Both the position numbers and the translations under genes were made by a program. A stretch of DNA of 64,000 bases from Armatimonas rosea. Its GTDB lineage: Bacteria > Armatimonadota > Armatimonadia > Armatimonadales > Armatimonadaceae. A model generated the notes under the pieces. It was not told where the DNA came from. It saw nothing but the letters and a program-made list of their open reading frames with translations, and searched no databases. Location of the stretch: positions 1-64,000 of the forward strand of contig NZ_JACHGW010000001.1 of assembly GCF_014202505.1 (NCBI RefSeq), read 5' to 3'. Below are positions 1 through 8,071 of the stretch, in pieces (the stretch's first letter is position 1; every line of letters begins with the position of its first letter).

Positions 1-305
1 AGGGGAAATCAGTTTTTTGTAGAATGTTGCCATTCCACGATTTGCGCCAGTCACGCTAGGTGCTGGCAAATTGTAAATCCTGAAGCTCGATAAAAACGTT
101 GCCCCCAAGAGAATCGCTCCTCTTGAGTTTCAAACATTTTTGGAGATCACTTTACTAGAGTGATCGTCCGAAGTTATGTACATTCGCTCTGGTTGTTGCT
201 CAAAGAACACAACTTACAAAGCTATCTGTAAAACACTATTTTATTGTTAAAGTTCGTCAGTAACTATCATTTCTATTAGCTACTTGCTTCGGTCTTGGCC
301 GAGGC
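1..305 (-). other. Putative rRNA operon leader with boxA
   Basis: This is a gene-free stretch, AT-richer than its surroundings. On the minus strand, about 100 nt after the predicted start site, lies TGTTCTTTGA (209-200), which matches the boxA antitermination element of bacterial rRNA leaders. It is followed by a stem-loop with arms GATCACT/AGTGATC near 145-166. A strong promoter, boxA and an untranslated leader over 300 nt together suggest a 16S gene starting just outside the window. No 16S sequence is visible inside, so this is an inference. Confidence 0.45.
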
Positions 306-314
306 GCAGGGAGG

Positions 315-343
315 ATATTATCGCAATGGGAACCCTCTGTCAA
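315..343 (-). promoter_or_regulatory. Strong sigma-70 promoter pointing off the left edge
   Basis: On the minus strand a perfect -35 TTGACA (343-338) is followed by a 17-nt spacer and the -10 TAATAT (320-315). Transcription would start near 305 and run left. No minus-strand reading frame follows within the window, so the product is probably a stable RNA or a gene beyond base 1. This is the best -35/-10 pair in the first kilobase. Confidence 0.6.
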
Positions 344-515
344 GACAATCCGTAAAACTTTTTACTTTTTCTTTAGCAACACGACACTCGCAGGCGGTAG
401 ATAGCACCTTGTCCACTCGAGCCTATAACTAGGCTCGCGCGCGTGAGGGGTGCCTGTCGAGGAGCCGTCAGAGGGCATAGAAAATATTTTCGGCGTACAA
501 TAGAGACCTACTACC

Positions 516-1169
516 ATGAGCTATAACCAGTACCAGATGGAGCCGCAGCCCAGCCAAGGGTCTCGCATGGCTCTGACCCCTTTTGTGCGTGAGACCTACC
601 GCCTCTTCCTCTTTGGCCTCTTGGGGATGGCAGGGATTGGGGCGATCTCCTACAACCTGATCGTGCAGTCGCCGCTCTTTGCACTGGTGGGGGGACTATT
701 TTCCCTGATCATGTGGATCGCGGTCTGCTTTGGCTGGCGTCGGCCCACGCGGGTGGTGCTTCCCCTCTTCACGGTGGCGACCGGGATCATGATGGGCTGG
801 CTGGGACACATGTACGCGCAGGTCTTTCTGCCGGGCGTGCTCCTCACCGTGGGGGCCTTCAGCGGCCTGACCCTCTATGCCCACACGACCCGCAAGGACT
901 TTAGCTACCTGATGGGCTTTCTGTGGTCGTCGTTCTGGGTCTTGCTGGTGGGGATTATCCTCAACCTGTTTTTGCACATCCCGTTTCTCAGCCTGGGAAT
1001 CGCGGCGCTGGGGGCGGTGGTGATGGGGGCCTGGATCCTCTTTGATACCAGCCGCTTGCTCCAAGACGATGGGCAGCGCATGACCCCCGGTGAGGCGGCG
1101 ACCGAGCTCTTGCTCGATATCGTGATGCTCTTCCGCTGGATCCTGCGCCTACTCAACCAGTTCCGCTAG
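516..1169 (+). CDS. Bax inhibitor-1 / YccA family membrane protein
   Basis: This is a 217-residue integral membrane protein with about seven hydrophobic helices between residues 28 and 175, after a polar N-terminus. The order of helices and the C-terminal segment (ELLLDIVMLFRWILRLL) fit the BI-1/YccA family, whose members act as inner-membrane ion channels or stress modulators. A -10-like TACAAT lies at 496-501, leaving a very short leader and no clear ribosome site. The last 21 bases overlap the convergent phosphatase gene. The family call is good; the physiological role is not known from the sequence. Confidence 0.8.
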   Translation: MSYNQYQMEPQPSQGSRMALTPFVRETYRLFLFGLLGMAGIGAISYNLIVQSPLFALVGGLFSLIMWIAVCFGWRRPTRVVLPLFTVATGIMMGWLGHMYAQVFLPGVLLTVGAFSGLTLYAHTTRKDFSYLMGFLWSSFWVLLVGIILNLFLHIPFLSLGIAALGAVVMGAWILFDTSRLLQDDGQRMTPGEAATELLLDIVMLFRWILRLLNQFR

Positions 1170-1988
1170 GAGCTGCTCCACTGCTGCCGCCACCGCCGCC
1201 TCGGGGGGGGCCTCCGGGCCGACCCGGTCCGCGGCGGCGAGCGCCATGGGGCGCGAGTGTGGCATCGCCACCCCCAGACCTGCCCAGCGCAGGAGCTCGG
1301 CATCGTTGTCCCCATCGCCAAAGAAGACAATCTCCTGTGGAGGGATGCCGAGACGCTGGGCAACTACCTCAAGCGCGGTGGCTTTATTGACACGCGGGTC
1401 GGAGAACTCCAGGTACTCCGGGTCGGTGATGGTGATGTAGCAGCGCTCCCCCAGCCGCTCTCGCCACTGCTCTGCGAGTGTCGCGATCTGGGGCTCGTCG
1501 GCGATCCACAGAATCTTAAAAGGCGGCTGCCCGGGAAAGCGCACGCGCGGGTCCCCGACGACCTCATACGTGGCCTTGGTGCGCACCTCTAGAATCTCAA
1601 AGTGCCGTGTCCGCTCCCAGCCCACCACCCCCGGAGGACCGTCCCAGACCTGGGTGATCCCCAGTCGCCGGCCTTCGTCGAGGAGCTCGCTCGCTAGTTC
1701 CCCATCAAAGAGCAGCTCCCGCCAGACCTCGTCGGTCTCCGCCACCTTGACCAGGCAGCCGTTGGCACTGACAATCGGCCCGGAGAGCCCCAGCTGCTCG
1801 TGGAAGCGCACGACATTGAAGTGCGGTCGCCCCGTGGCGAGAATGACGGTGACCCCCAACGCCTGGAGCCGCCCCACCGCCGCGACATTGGCAGCAGAGA
1901 TCTCCTTATCGGGCCCAAGGAGCGTGCCATCCAGATCGAAGACAGCGAGGCGAAAGGGAAGAGAGGCGAGAGCGGCGGAAGTTGACAT
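1149..1988 (-). CDS. Cof-type HAD-IIB sugar phosphatase
   Basis: The 279-residue protein has the HAD motifs in order: DLDGT near the N-terminus (motif I nucleophile Asp), ATGRP (motif II region), a conserved Lys before the cap exit, and FGDGDNDAELL (motif IV) close to the C-terminus. These mark the Cof/YidA subfamily, which dephosphorylates sugar phosphates and similar small metabolites in the cytoplasm. The start at 1988 (MSTSAALAS) is preferred over the longer frame because TACCAT at 2003-1998 lies 9 nt upstream, which would make the transcript leaderless. The gene converges on and overlaps the BI-1 gene. Confidence 0.85.
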   Translation of the reverse strand: MSTSAALASLPFRLAVFDLDGTLLGPDKEISAANVAAVGRLQALGVTVILATGRPHFNVVRFHEQLGLSGPIVSANGCLVKVAETDEVWRELLFDGELASELLDEGRRLGITQVWDGPPGVVGWERTRHFEILEVRTKATYEVVGDPRVRFPGQPPFKILWIADEPQIATLAEQWRERLGERCYITITDPEYLEFSDPRVNKATALEVVAQRLGIPPQEIVFFGDGDNDAELLRWAGLGVAMPHSRPMALAAADRVGPEAPPEAAVAAAVEQLLAELVE

Positions 1989-2042
1989 AGCACCGGCATG
2001 GTACCCGACCGACTCGGTATGCAGGTAAACTATAGCCACTCT

Positions 2043-2411
2043 ATGAACCGACGAACCCTCTGTCTCTTCCTCCTGGCGCTCACCGGCTGTGGCTCGGCTC
2101 AGGAGATTCCCTCGCTCTACAGCGCGTGGCCCCTACGCAAGCGAAGCGGTGGTTTTACAGGCACCACCACCACCATCACGGGGGGAGAAACCCTCACGCT
2201 AGAGCCCCGTCGCGGTGTCTGGAAGCACGCCGATGGGAGCGAAGAGCGCTTCGAGTACACCCTGTCTACGGTTCAAGACCAGCAGCTCTTAACGCGCCTC
2301 GATGGCACGGGCATTCGCTACTGGCTCACACAGTCCACCGACCAGCGCCAGCTCACCCTCACGGATGCCTATGTTGGAGATGGGTACACCTACTCATTTG
2401 ATCGCCCATGA
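2043..2411 (+). CDS. Small predicted lipoprotein
   Basis: The 122-residue product begins with a basic N-terminus, a hydrophobic stretch and the lipobox LTGC (Cys about residue 17), so it is predicted to be a lipid-anchored exported protein. The mature part is short, polar and rich in beta-type sequence, with Thr runs and a TLTDAYVGDGYTY ending. I do not recognise the family. It is the first of three very small genes coupled by 4-base overlaps (2408-2411 and 2593-2596), so the three products are probably made together. Confidence 0.65.
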   Translation: MNRRTLCLFLLALTGCGSAQEIPSLYSAWPLRKRSGGFTGTTTTITGGETLTLEPRRGVWKHADGSEERFEYTLSTVQDQQLLTRLDGTGIRYWLTQSTDQRQLTLTDAYVGDGYTYSFDRP

Positions 2412-2596
2412 AAAACGCTCTCACCGTCCTTGGTATCCTGATCGCGCTTGGCTACGCCCAGCTTGCTGAGCGCTTCCTCCACCACTCCCCCACGCCGCAA
2501 AAGCCCGTCACCCTAAACCTAAAGCCCGCTGTGGTCGATCTCCCAGACTACACTGTCCACGAGGATGGGCCCAACTGTGGCAACGGTCCGGAGTGA
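2408..2596 (+). CDS. Small single-pass membrane protein, unknown
   Basis: This is a 62-residue protein with one N-terminal hydrophobic segment (residues 4-20) that may be an uncleaved signal anchor. A polar, proline-rich tail ends PNCGNGPE. Its ATG overlaps the stop of the lipoprotein gene in an ATGA junction, which is the main evidence that it is translated. The function is unknown. The single Cys near the end could form a disulfide if the tail faces outward. Confidence 0.5.
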   Translation: MKNALTVLGILIALGYAQLAERFLHHSPTPQKPVTLNLKPAVVDLPDYTVHEDGPNCGNGPE

Positions 2597-2715
2597 AAAA
2601 ACTCCTGCGTTTCTTTCTCGTGTTGCTGGGAATTGTCGGGGCGATTGGCCTCCTGACCTCTCCCTGGAAGCTCTGGGGCCAGCCCGAACCGGAAAAGAGC
2701 GTCCCCTCTTCCTAA
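2593..2715 (+). CDS. Forty-residue membrane peptide, unknown
   Basis: A GTG start at 2593 overlaps the preceding TGA stop as GTGA. It opens a 40-codon frame that begins MKKLLRFFLVLLGIVGAIG and ends at TAA 2713-2715. The first 23 residues form one hydrophobic helix after two lysines; the rest is short, polar and Pro/Glu-rich. The overlap and the N-terminal charge pattern support translation. It resembles the small membrane peptides that modulate larger membrane proteins, but no partner is evident. Confidence 0.45.
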   Translation: MKKLLRFFLVLLGIVGAIGLLTSPWKLWGQPEPEKSVPSS

Positions 2716-2757
2716 GACCGCGTACCGCTGCCTAGTTCCTCCCGGATGCATTAACCC

Positions 2758-3306
2758 ATGAAACGAGTCCTTACCATCGTTGCCGCGCTGATCGTCCTTC
2801 TGCTCCTGGGAGGAGGGTGGATGTTTGCCAACAGTCCTGATGTCCTCAATCAGCAGCTCGTCCGCGCCATCCAAGACAAGCAGAGTGCCGCGCAGCTTGA
2901 GGTACTGCTTTCCCATGGCGCAAACCCCAACTACACCTACTCGGCATCGAAGCAGGAGCCTAGCTCCCTCGAAAAAATAAACTCCGCGCTCTCCGGGGTA
3001 GAGACAGCTCGGCCGGGCTTTGGCACCACACTCCTCGCCCTAGCCTGCACACAAGCCAACGATGCAGCGATTGATGCGCTCCTGAAGCACGGAGCCAACC
3101 CGAACCTCGAAGAGAGTACCGAGGTTCCCCTCTGGATCGCCGTGCAGAGCGAGAACCTCAGCCTCGTGAAGCGGCTCCTGGACCATGGCGCCGACCCGGA
3201 TCGCAAGCTAAGAGAGTACAACAACATGACTGCCCGTCAGCTCGCCGAGGAGACAAAAAAACCAGAGCTGATCGCGCTGTTCAAAAAAGCAAGCCCCCCC
3301 AAGTAG
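2758..3306 (+). CDS. Membrane-anchored ankyrin repeat protein
   Basis: The 182-residue protein has an N-terminal transmembrane anchor (residues 4-24) followed by ankyrin repeats. Visible repeat signatures are VLLSHGANPNY, TTLLALACTQANDAAIDALLKHGANPN and PLWIAVQSENLSLVKRLLDHGADPD, ending with a partial capping repeat (TARQLAEE). Ankyrin repeats bind other proteins, so a periplasmic or membrane-proximal scaffold role is likely, though no partner is known. It follows the three small membrane genes by about 40 bases and may belong to the same group. Confidence 0.8.
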   Translation: MKRVLTIVAALIVLLLLGGGWMFANSPDVLNQQLVRAIQDKQSAAQLEVLLSHGANPNYTYSASKQEPSSLEKINSALSGVETARPGFGTTLLALACTQANDAAIDALLKHGANPNLEESTEVPLWIAVQSENLSLVKRLLDHGADPDRKLREYNNMTARQLAEETKKPELIALFKKASPPK

Positions 3307-3409
3307 GCCCGTTTACGGGTCTTGCCGCACCAGCGGGCCGCTTTAGCCGCCCGTCTCCCGCCCGAAAACAAAACGCCCCGAAACGCTGCCGTGGTACCAT
3401 GACCCCGAT

Positions 3410-4789
3410 ATGGCACTCTGGGGCGGACGATTTGAGGGCACGACCGATGCTCTCGTCTGGACATTTAATCAATCACTTCCTTTCGACCAAAGGCTCTGGC
3501 GTGAGGACATCACCGGCAGCATCGCGCATGCGAAGATGCTCGGCAGGCAGGGCATTGTCCCCGAGAGCGACGCCGCAAAGATCGTCGCGGGGCTAGAGGC
3601 GCTCTACGCCGACTTAGCGAGCGGCGCGGCGAGCCTGCCGCCGGAGGCTGAGGATATCCACTCCGCGGTGGAGAGCATGCTCTTTGCGCGCCTGGGGAAA
3701 GAGGTCGCCGGGAAGCTGCACACCGCGCGCTCCCGCAACGACCAGATCGCCACCGACGTGCGCCTCTGGCTCCGCACTGCGCTGGATGAGTTGCAGAGCG
3801 AGCTGACCAAGCTCCGCGTGCAGCTCGTCGCGCTGGCCGAGGCGAACTTGGGGACGGTATTGCCTGGGCGGACGCACCACCAGCACGCGCAGCCCGTGCT
3901 CCTTTCCCATCACTTGCTGGCCTACTTCTGGATGCTCAGCCGCGACGACGAGCGCCTCGCGGACTGCCGCAAGCGCCTGAATCGCCTGCCGCTCGGAGCC
4001 GGGGCGCTGGCGGGGACGCCGTTTCCGATCGACCGGGAGTTTGTGGCCAAGGAGCTGGGCTTCGACGGTGTCTGTCCCAACTCACTGGATGCTGTGGCGG
4101 ATCGCGACTTCGCGGTCGAGTTCTGCGCCGATGCCAGCCTCTTGCAGCTCCACCTCTCGCGCCTCGCCGAGGAGCTGGTGCTCTGGAGCGCGCCCGAGTT
4201 TGGCTTTGTCGAGCTCGCCGACTCCGTCACCACGGGCTCGTCGATCATGCCCCAGAAGAAAAACCCCGATGTCGCCGAGCTGATTCGCGGCAAGACCGGG
4301 CGTGTCTACGGCGACTTGACGACGCTCCTGACCCTCATGAAGGGCCTGGTGCTGACCTACAACAAGGACATGCAGGAGGACAAGGAGCCGCTCTTTGATG
4401 CCGCAGATACGGTCACGCTCTGCGTCTCGCTCATGCACCGGATGCTGGAGACCGCCGCCTTCAAGCCGGAGCGGATGAAGCAAGCGATGCGCGGCGACTT
4501 CTCCACCGCCACCGACCTCGCCGATGCGCTGGCCGCCGACGGTGTCCCGTTTAGAGAGGCCCACGAGATTGTTGGGCGGATCGTGCGCGGCTGTATCGCG
4601 GAGAAGATCGGCCTGGAAGACCTCACCCTAGAGGCGCTCCAAGCCTACGACCCGCGCTTCACCGCCACCGCGCTCGATGCCATCACCCCCGAGGCCTCCG
4701 CCAACGCCCGCACCAGCCAAGGCGGCACGGCCCGCGTGGCGGTCGAAGCACAGCTCCAGCTCGCCCGGGCAAGCCTGGAGCAACACTAG
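3410..4789 (+). CDS. argH: Argininosuccinate lyase
   Basis: The product splits argininosuccinate into arginine and fumarate, the last step of arginine biosynthesis, in the cytoplasm. The 459-residue length is normal. The N-terminus LWGGRFEG, the HTARSRNDQ segment, the GRTHHQHAQPV block with the catalytic His, and the superfamily signature GSSIMPQKKNPD are all present. The start is supported by TACCAT at 3395-3400, 9 nt upstream, and there is no Shine-Dalgarno sequence. The next gene starts 8 nt after the stop, so the two may be cotranscribed. Confidence 0.96.
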   Translation: MALWGGRFEGTTDALVWTFNQSLPFDQRLWREDITGSIAHAKMLGRQGIVPESDAAKIVAGLEALYADLASGAASLPPEAEDIHSAVESMLFARLGKEVAGKLHTARSRNDQIATDVRLWLRTALDELQSELTKLRVQLVALAEANLGTVLPGRTHHQHAQPVLLSHHLLAYFWMLSRDDERLADCRKRLNRLPLGAGALAGTPFPIDREFVAKELGFDGVCPNSLDAVADRDFAVEFCADASLLQLHLSRLAEELVLWSAPEFGFVELADSVTTGSSIMPQKKNPDVAELIRGKTGRVYGDLTTLLTLMKGLVLTYNKDMQEDKEPLFDAADTVTLCVSLMHRMLETAAFKPERMKQAMRGDFSTATDLADALAADGVPFREAHEIVGRIVRGCIAEKIGLEDLTLEALQAYDPRFTATALDAITPEASANARTSQGGTARVAVEAQLQLARASLEQH

Positions 4790-4797
4790 GATTTATT

Positions 4798-6051
4798 ATG
4801 CGATCAGAACCAAGTAAACCGGGAAAACGAGGCGCGGCCCGCGCCACCCCGAAGCCTGCGGCGAAGCCGGGAAGGCCGTTGAAGGGGGGCAAGACCCGCC
4901 CCGTAGCAAAGGCGAAGCCCGAGGCGGAGAAGAAGCCAGCGGGTCCCGCGTTTGAGTACATCTTGGAGACGATCCCGGGGCTAGAGGCGGTCGCCAGTGT
5001 GGAGATCAAGGAGCGCTTCACGACGCCCCCGAAGAAAGACCGCACCGTGCCGGGGCTGATGCACCTCGCGTTCACCGGAAAGGCGGAGCGCCTGCTGGCC
5101 CTGCGCTCGATCGTGGCGGTCTTCCGACGGCGCGTCCATCCCGTCCCCCGCCCGACCGGCCTCCTGGGGCACCAGTACTTCTCCGCCATCCTCGCCGACT
5201 GCAACGCCGCGATCGCCCTGCACCCCGAGGGGAGTTTCACGTCGCTGCGCCTCGCCGCCGCCGGTCGCGACTCCGCCGTGATGGCCCGGATCGCCAGCGA
5301 GCTCGCCAAGGAGCTCAAGCTCGATATCGACACAACCGGCGAGGAGACACAGACACTTCTCGTACGACTCCTCCCTCTCCAAAAGAAAGTCGAGAAGCCG
5401 CCGCGCCGCCGCTCCCGTGACGATGCCCCCGAGGTGGATGAGTATGTCACGGTCTGGGAGAGCCTGGTGAGCCTCTCGCCGCGCCCGCTCTCGACCCGCA
5501 CGTGGCGCAAAGAGAACTACCCCGGCGCGGTCAATGCCTGTGTCGGCTACGCCATGGGCCGCTTAGTCGGGCCGGCGGAGCGGTTTTTGAACCTCTGCGC
5601 GGGCTCGGGGACGATCCTGATCGAGCGGGAGCAAAAGGGCGCACTAGGCTGTGATACCAGCAAGGCCGCCCGCGAGGCCGCCGCCGCCAATGGGGTGGAG
5701 CTGGCCGACTGGGACGCCACCGCGGTCCCGCTGGAAGACGGCTGGGCGGATGCGATTGTGGCCGATCTGCCGTTTGGGCAGCGCATCGGCTCGCACAAGG
5801 ACAATGTCAAGCTCTACCCCGCGCTCCTCACCGAGTCTGCACGGCTCCTGCGTGTGGGCGGGACTGCGGTCTTTCTGACCCACGAGCTCAAGCTCTTTGA
5901 GCAGACCATCGGGGCGCAGTCGCAGTGGCAGATCGAGCGCGTGATTCCGCTCACGGTCGGCGGGATGCACCCCAAGATCTATATGCTCAAGCGGCTTAAG
6001 TCGCAAGCTGGCGGCGGAGCAAAAAAGCAAAAAACGGCGCGCCCAAAATAG
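4798..6051 (+). CDS. THUMP-domain RNA methyltransferase (Trm14/RlmL-like)
   Basis: The 417-residue protein has a Lys/Pro/Ala-rich basic tail (1-50), a THUMP-like region (about 53-200) and a Rossmann methyltransferase domain. That domain carries the SAM motif FLNLCAGSGTI and the catalytic motif ADLPFGQRIGS, a [D/N]PP[F/Y]-like motif of N2-guanine methylases. It most likely modifies guanine in tRNA or 23S rRNA. The basic tail, unusual for the family, may add RNA affinity. The 3' end overlaps the convergent permease gene by 56 bases. Target RNA and position are unknown. Confidence 0.82.
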   Translation: MRSEPSKPGKRGAARATPKPAAKPGRPLKGGKTRPVAKAKPEAEKKPAGPAFEYILETIPGLEAVASVEIKERFTTPPKKDRTVPGLMHLAFTGKAERLLALRSIVAVFRRRVHPVPRPTGLLGHQYFSAILADCNAAIALHPEGSFTSLRLAAAGRDSAVMARIASELAKELKLDIDTTGEETQTLLVRLLPLQKKVEKPPRRRSRDDAPEVDEYVTVWESLVSLSPRPLSTRTWRKENYPGAVNACVGYAMGRLVGPAERFLNLCAGSGTILIEREQKGALGCDTSKAAREAAAANGVELADWDATAVPLEDGWADAIVADLPFGQRIGSHKDNVKLYPALLTESARLLRVGGTAVFLTHELKLFEQTIGAQSQWQIERVIPLTVGGMHPKIYMLKRLKSQAGGGAKKQKTARPK

Positions 6052-6982
6052 CCGTGATCACCCCGATGGGCAAGAGCTTGTCGGGGAGGACGCTGCGGGA
6101 GAGCTGATCGGCCAGCACCAAGAGCGCCGCCCCGAGCAGGGCAGACACGGGGACAAGCGGGCGGTGTGGCGGACCGATCAGCGCCCGCGCCAGGTGCGGC
6201 ACGACCAGCCCCACAAAGCCGATCACCCCCGAGACCGCCACGGCGCTCGCGGTCAGCAGGGCGATCAGGGCCAGCACCCCCAGCTTGAAGCGCTCGACCT
6301 CCACCCCCACCGAGCGCGCGGTCGCCTCGCCAAACGCCATCGCATCCAGCCCCTTGCCACAGCGCGCCATCGCAAAAGTGCCCAAGCTAGTCACCACGGC
6401 TAGCACCGCAATCTGGGGCCAGTCTCGGTCAGTGAGCTCCAGGTAGCCCAGGAGCTTCTGGAGGATCTGGCTCTGCTGCTGCCCGGCCAGGGTGAGCAAG
6501 AGGTTGACGATCGCCGAGAGAAAGGTTCCGACGACAACTCCCGCCAGGAGAAACCCCGAGAGCGAGAGCTGCCGCTCGGAGCGGGAGAGGGCAAAGACCA
6601 GCCCCGTGGCCAGCAGGGCGCAGGCCAGCGCCAGGAGCGAGAGAAGCGGCTGCCCGGGCAGGTCCACGATCCCGACAAGCACCCCGACCCCGACCCCCAC
6701 CGACGCTCCCGAGGCAACCCCGACTAGATAGGGATCGGCCAACGGGTTGCCGGTCAGTCCCTGCAGCCCCACTCCCGCCACCGCGAGGGCCGCGCCCACC
6801 AAGGCCGCCGCGAGAATCCGGGGAAGGCGCGCGCTCCAGACGGTCTCCCCATGGTGGAGGAGCTCCTGCCAAGCCGCCGCCACGGAGATCGTGCGCTCCC
6901 CCAGCAGTGCCGCGACAAAAATGCTCCCCAGGCACAGGAGCAAAGCGCCCAAGAGAACCGGCAAAAAGGGGAGTCGTCGCAC
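5996..6982 (-). CDS. FecCD/BtuC-type ABC transporter permease, orphan
   Basis: This is a 328-residue polytopic membrane protein with the FecCD hallmarks: TLLGVALAVAG-like early helices (here ALVGAALAVAGVGLQGLTGNPLADPYLVG), the GVIGFVGLVVPHLAR motif and a C-terminal LPIGVITAILGAPFF. Such permeases import iron-siderophore or cobalamin with a binding protein and an ATPase. Neither partner gene adjoins it here. The start is GTG at 6982, with TACAAT at 6994-6989 only 6 nt upstream, so no leader or riboswitch is possible on that transcript. The substrate cannot be told from the permease alone. Confidence 0.88.
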   Translation of the reverse strand: MRRLPFLPVLLGALLLCLGSIFVAALLGERTISVAAAWQELLHHGETVWSARLPRILAAALVGAALAVAGVGLQGLTGNPLADPYLVGVASGASVGVGVGVLVGIVDLPGQPLLSLLALACALLATGLVFALSRSERQLSLSGFLLAGVVVGTFLSAIVNLLLTLAGQQQSQILQKLLGYLELTDRDWPQIAVLAVVTSLGTFAMARCGKGLDAMAFGEATARSVGVEVERFKLGVLALIALLTASAVAVSGVIGFVGLVVPHLARALIGPPHRPLVPVSALLGAALLVLADQLSRSVLPDKLLPIGVITAILGAPFFAFLLRRQLAT

Positions 6983-7032
6983 AGGCGAATTGTATCACCG
7001 AGGCCTTTGCCAAAGTTACCAAAGCCCGAAGA

Positions 7033-7234
7033 GCCCTAGGAACGCGTGGCCCTAGGAACAAGTCCTTGGGCTTGAGAGGGCGATCCACCCGCAAGCGGGT
7101 ACCCGGCCTGCGCAGCCAATCATACGAGATGCAGTCAATCGAATCTAGTGGCGACGAAGGTCGCCGTAGCCCTCCTAAGCCCGGACACTCGTTGTCCGGG
7201 AATCTTGTTGTCCGGGCAAACCTCGCTGTCCGGG
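7033..7234. repeat. Short repeats in the gene-free stretch 6983-7254
   Basis: This 272-base gap holds two direct copies of GCCCTAGGAAC (7033-7043 and 7049-7059), a GGCGAC/GTCGCC hairpin near 7150-7164, and an inverted CCCGGACA (7180-7187) followed by three direct copies of TGTCCGGG (7193-7200, 7209-7216, 7227-7234). The last copy ends 8 bases before the -10 of the ThuA gene. No reading frame or riboswitch is apparent. The TGTCCGGG copies may be a binding array or a degenerate palindromic repeat. Confidence 0.6.
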
Positions 7235-7254
7235 AATGTGGTATGCTTTCCCTC

Positions 7255-7929
7255 ATGGCAACACGAAAAGCACTGGTCGTCTGGGGCGGCTGGGATGGGC
7301 ATCAGCCCAAAGAAGTTGGGGAGTTATTTGCCGAGGCTCTGCGAGGCAAGGGCTTCGAGGTGGTGGTCGAGAACACGCTGGATGCGTACCTCAACCACGA
7401 CTTGACCACGTTTAGTGTGATCGTCCCGGTCTGGACCATGGGACAGATCACCGGCGAGCAAGAGAAAGCGCTGGTCAGCGCGGTGAAGTCGGGGGTCGGG
7501 ATCGCGGGCTGCCACGGCGGCATGTGCGACTCCTTCCGCAACAGCACCGAGTACCAGTTCATGACCGGTGGGCAGTGGGTCTCACACCCCGGCAACTCGG
7601 AGGTGGAGTACACGGTCGATATCCGCGACCCCGACCACTTCATCACGCAGGGCTGCCCCGCCGTGATCCCTGTGAAGTCGGAGCAGTACTACCTCCATGT
7701 CGATCCCGCAGTTCGGGTCTTGGGCACCACCCGCTTCCCTGTCGCAGACGGACCGCATGTCAAGAACGGAATCGTGGACATGCCGACCATCTGGACCAAG
7801 TACTACGGCGAGGGCCGTGTCTTCTACACCGCTCTGGGCCACCGCGCAAGCGATCTCACCCCGCCTGCCGTCCTAGAGCTCCTCACCCGTGGCTGCCTCT
7901 GGGCAGCGCACGCGGAAGACGCCGCCTAG
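7255..7929 (+). CDS. ThuA-like domain protein
   Basis: The 224-residue protein starts KALVVWGGWDGH and contains VVENTLDAYLNHDL, the GVGIAGCHGG turn, TGGQWVSHPG and FYTALGH. These are features of the ThuA-like glutamine-amidotransferase fold linked to trehalose and sugar use and common beside sugar dehydrogenases. It is cytoplasmic, with no signal peptide. The ATG at 7255 is chosen because TATGCT (7242-7247) lies 7 nt upstream; the upstream frame runs through repeats and has no family similarity. The exact reaction is unknown. Confidence 0.85.
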   Translation: MATRKALVVWGGWDGHQPKEVGELFAEALRGKGFEVVVENTLDAYLNHDLTTFSVIVPVWTMGQITGEQEKALVSAVKSGVGIAGCHGGMCDSFRNSTEYQFMTGGQWVSHPGNSEVEYTVDIRDPDHFITQGCPAVIPVKSEQYYLHVDPAVRVLGTTRFPVADGPHVKNGIVDMPTIWTKYYGEGRVFYTALGHRASDLTPPAVLELLTRGCLWAAHAEDAA

Positions 7930-7941
7930 GGCCGGGATACC

Positions 7942-7998
7942 CTGCCCCACTCTTGAAAAACGAGTAGTGGGGCAGCCTTTAAAAACCTCTGTTTTTTT
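7942..7998 (+). terminator. Tandem hairpins after the ThuA gene
   Basis: A 10-bp stem (CTGCCCCACT 7942-7951 with AGTGGGGCAG 7966-7975) is followed by a second small stem AAAAAC/GTTTTTTT (7981-7998) that ends in a T run. Together they look like a factor-independent terminator 12 bases after the ThuA stop. Confidence 0.65.
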
Positions 7999-8071
7999 CG
8001 ACATTTCTCCGATCAACCTAAGTAGAAGCTGGGTATGCTATTTGTAGTACTCACTGAAGGAGACGTGTAAA

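Noticed and set aside
2162-2179. A CAC/CAT run that could encode six histidines, like an engineered tag
   Set aside because: It is out of frame in the lipoprotein gene, where it encodes Thr/Ile residues. The surroundings are natural sequence.
6983-7254. A cobalamin riboswitch for the FecCD permease
   Set aside because: The likely -10 is 6 nt from the start codon, leaving no leader, and no B12-box-like sequence was seen.
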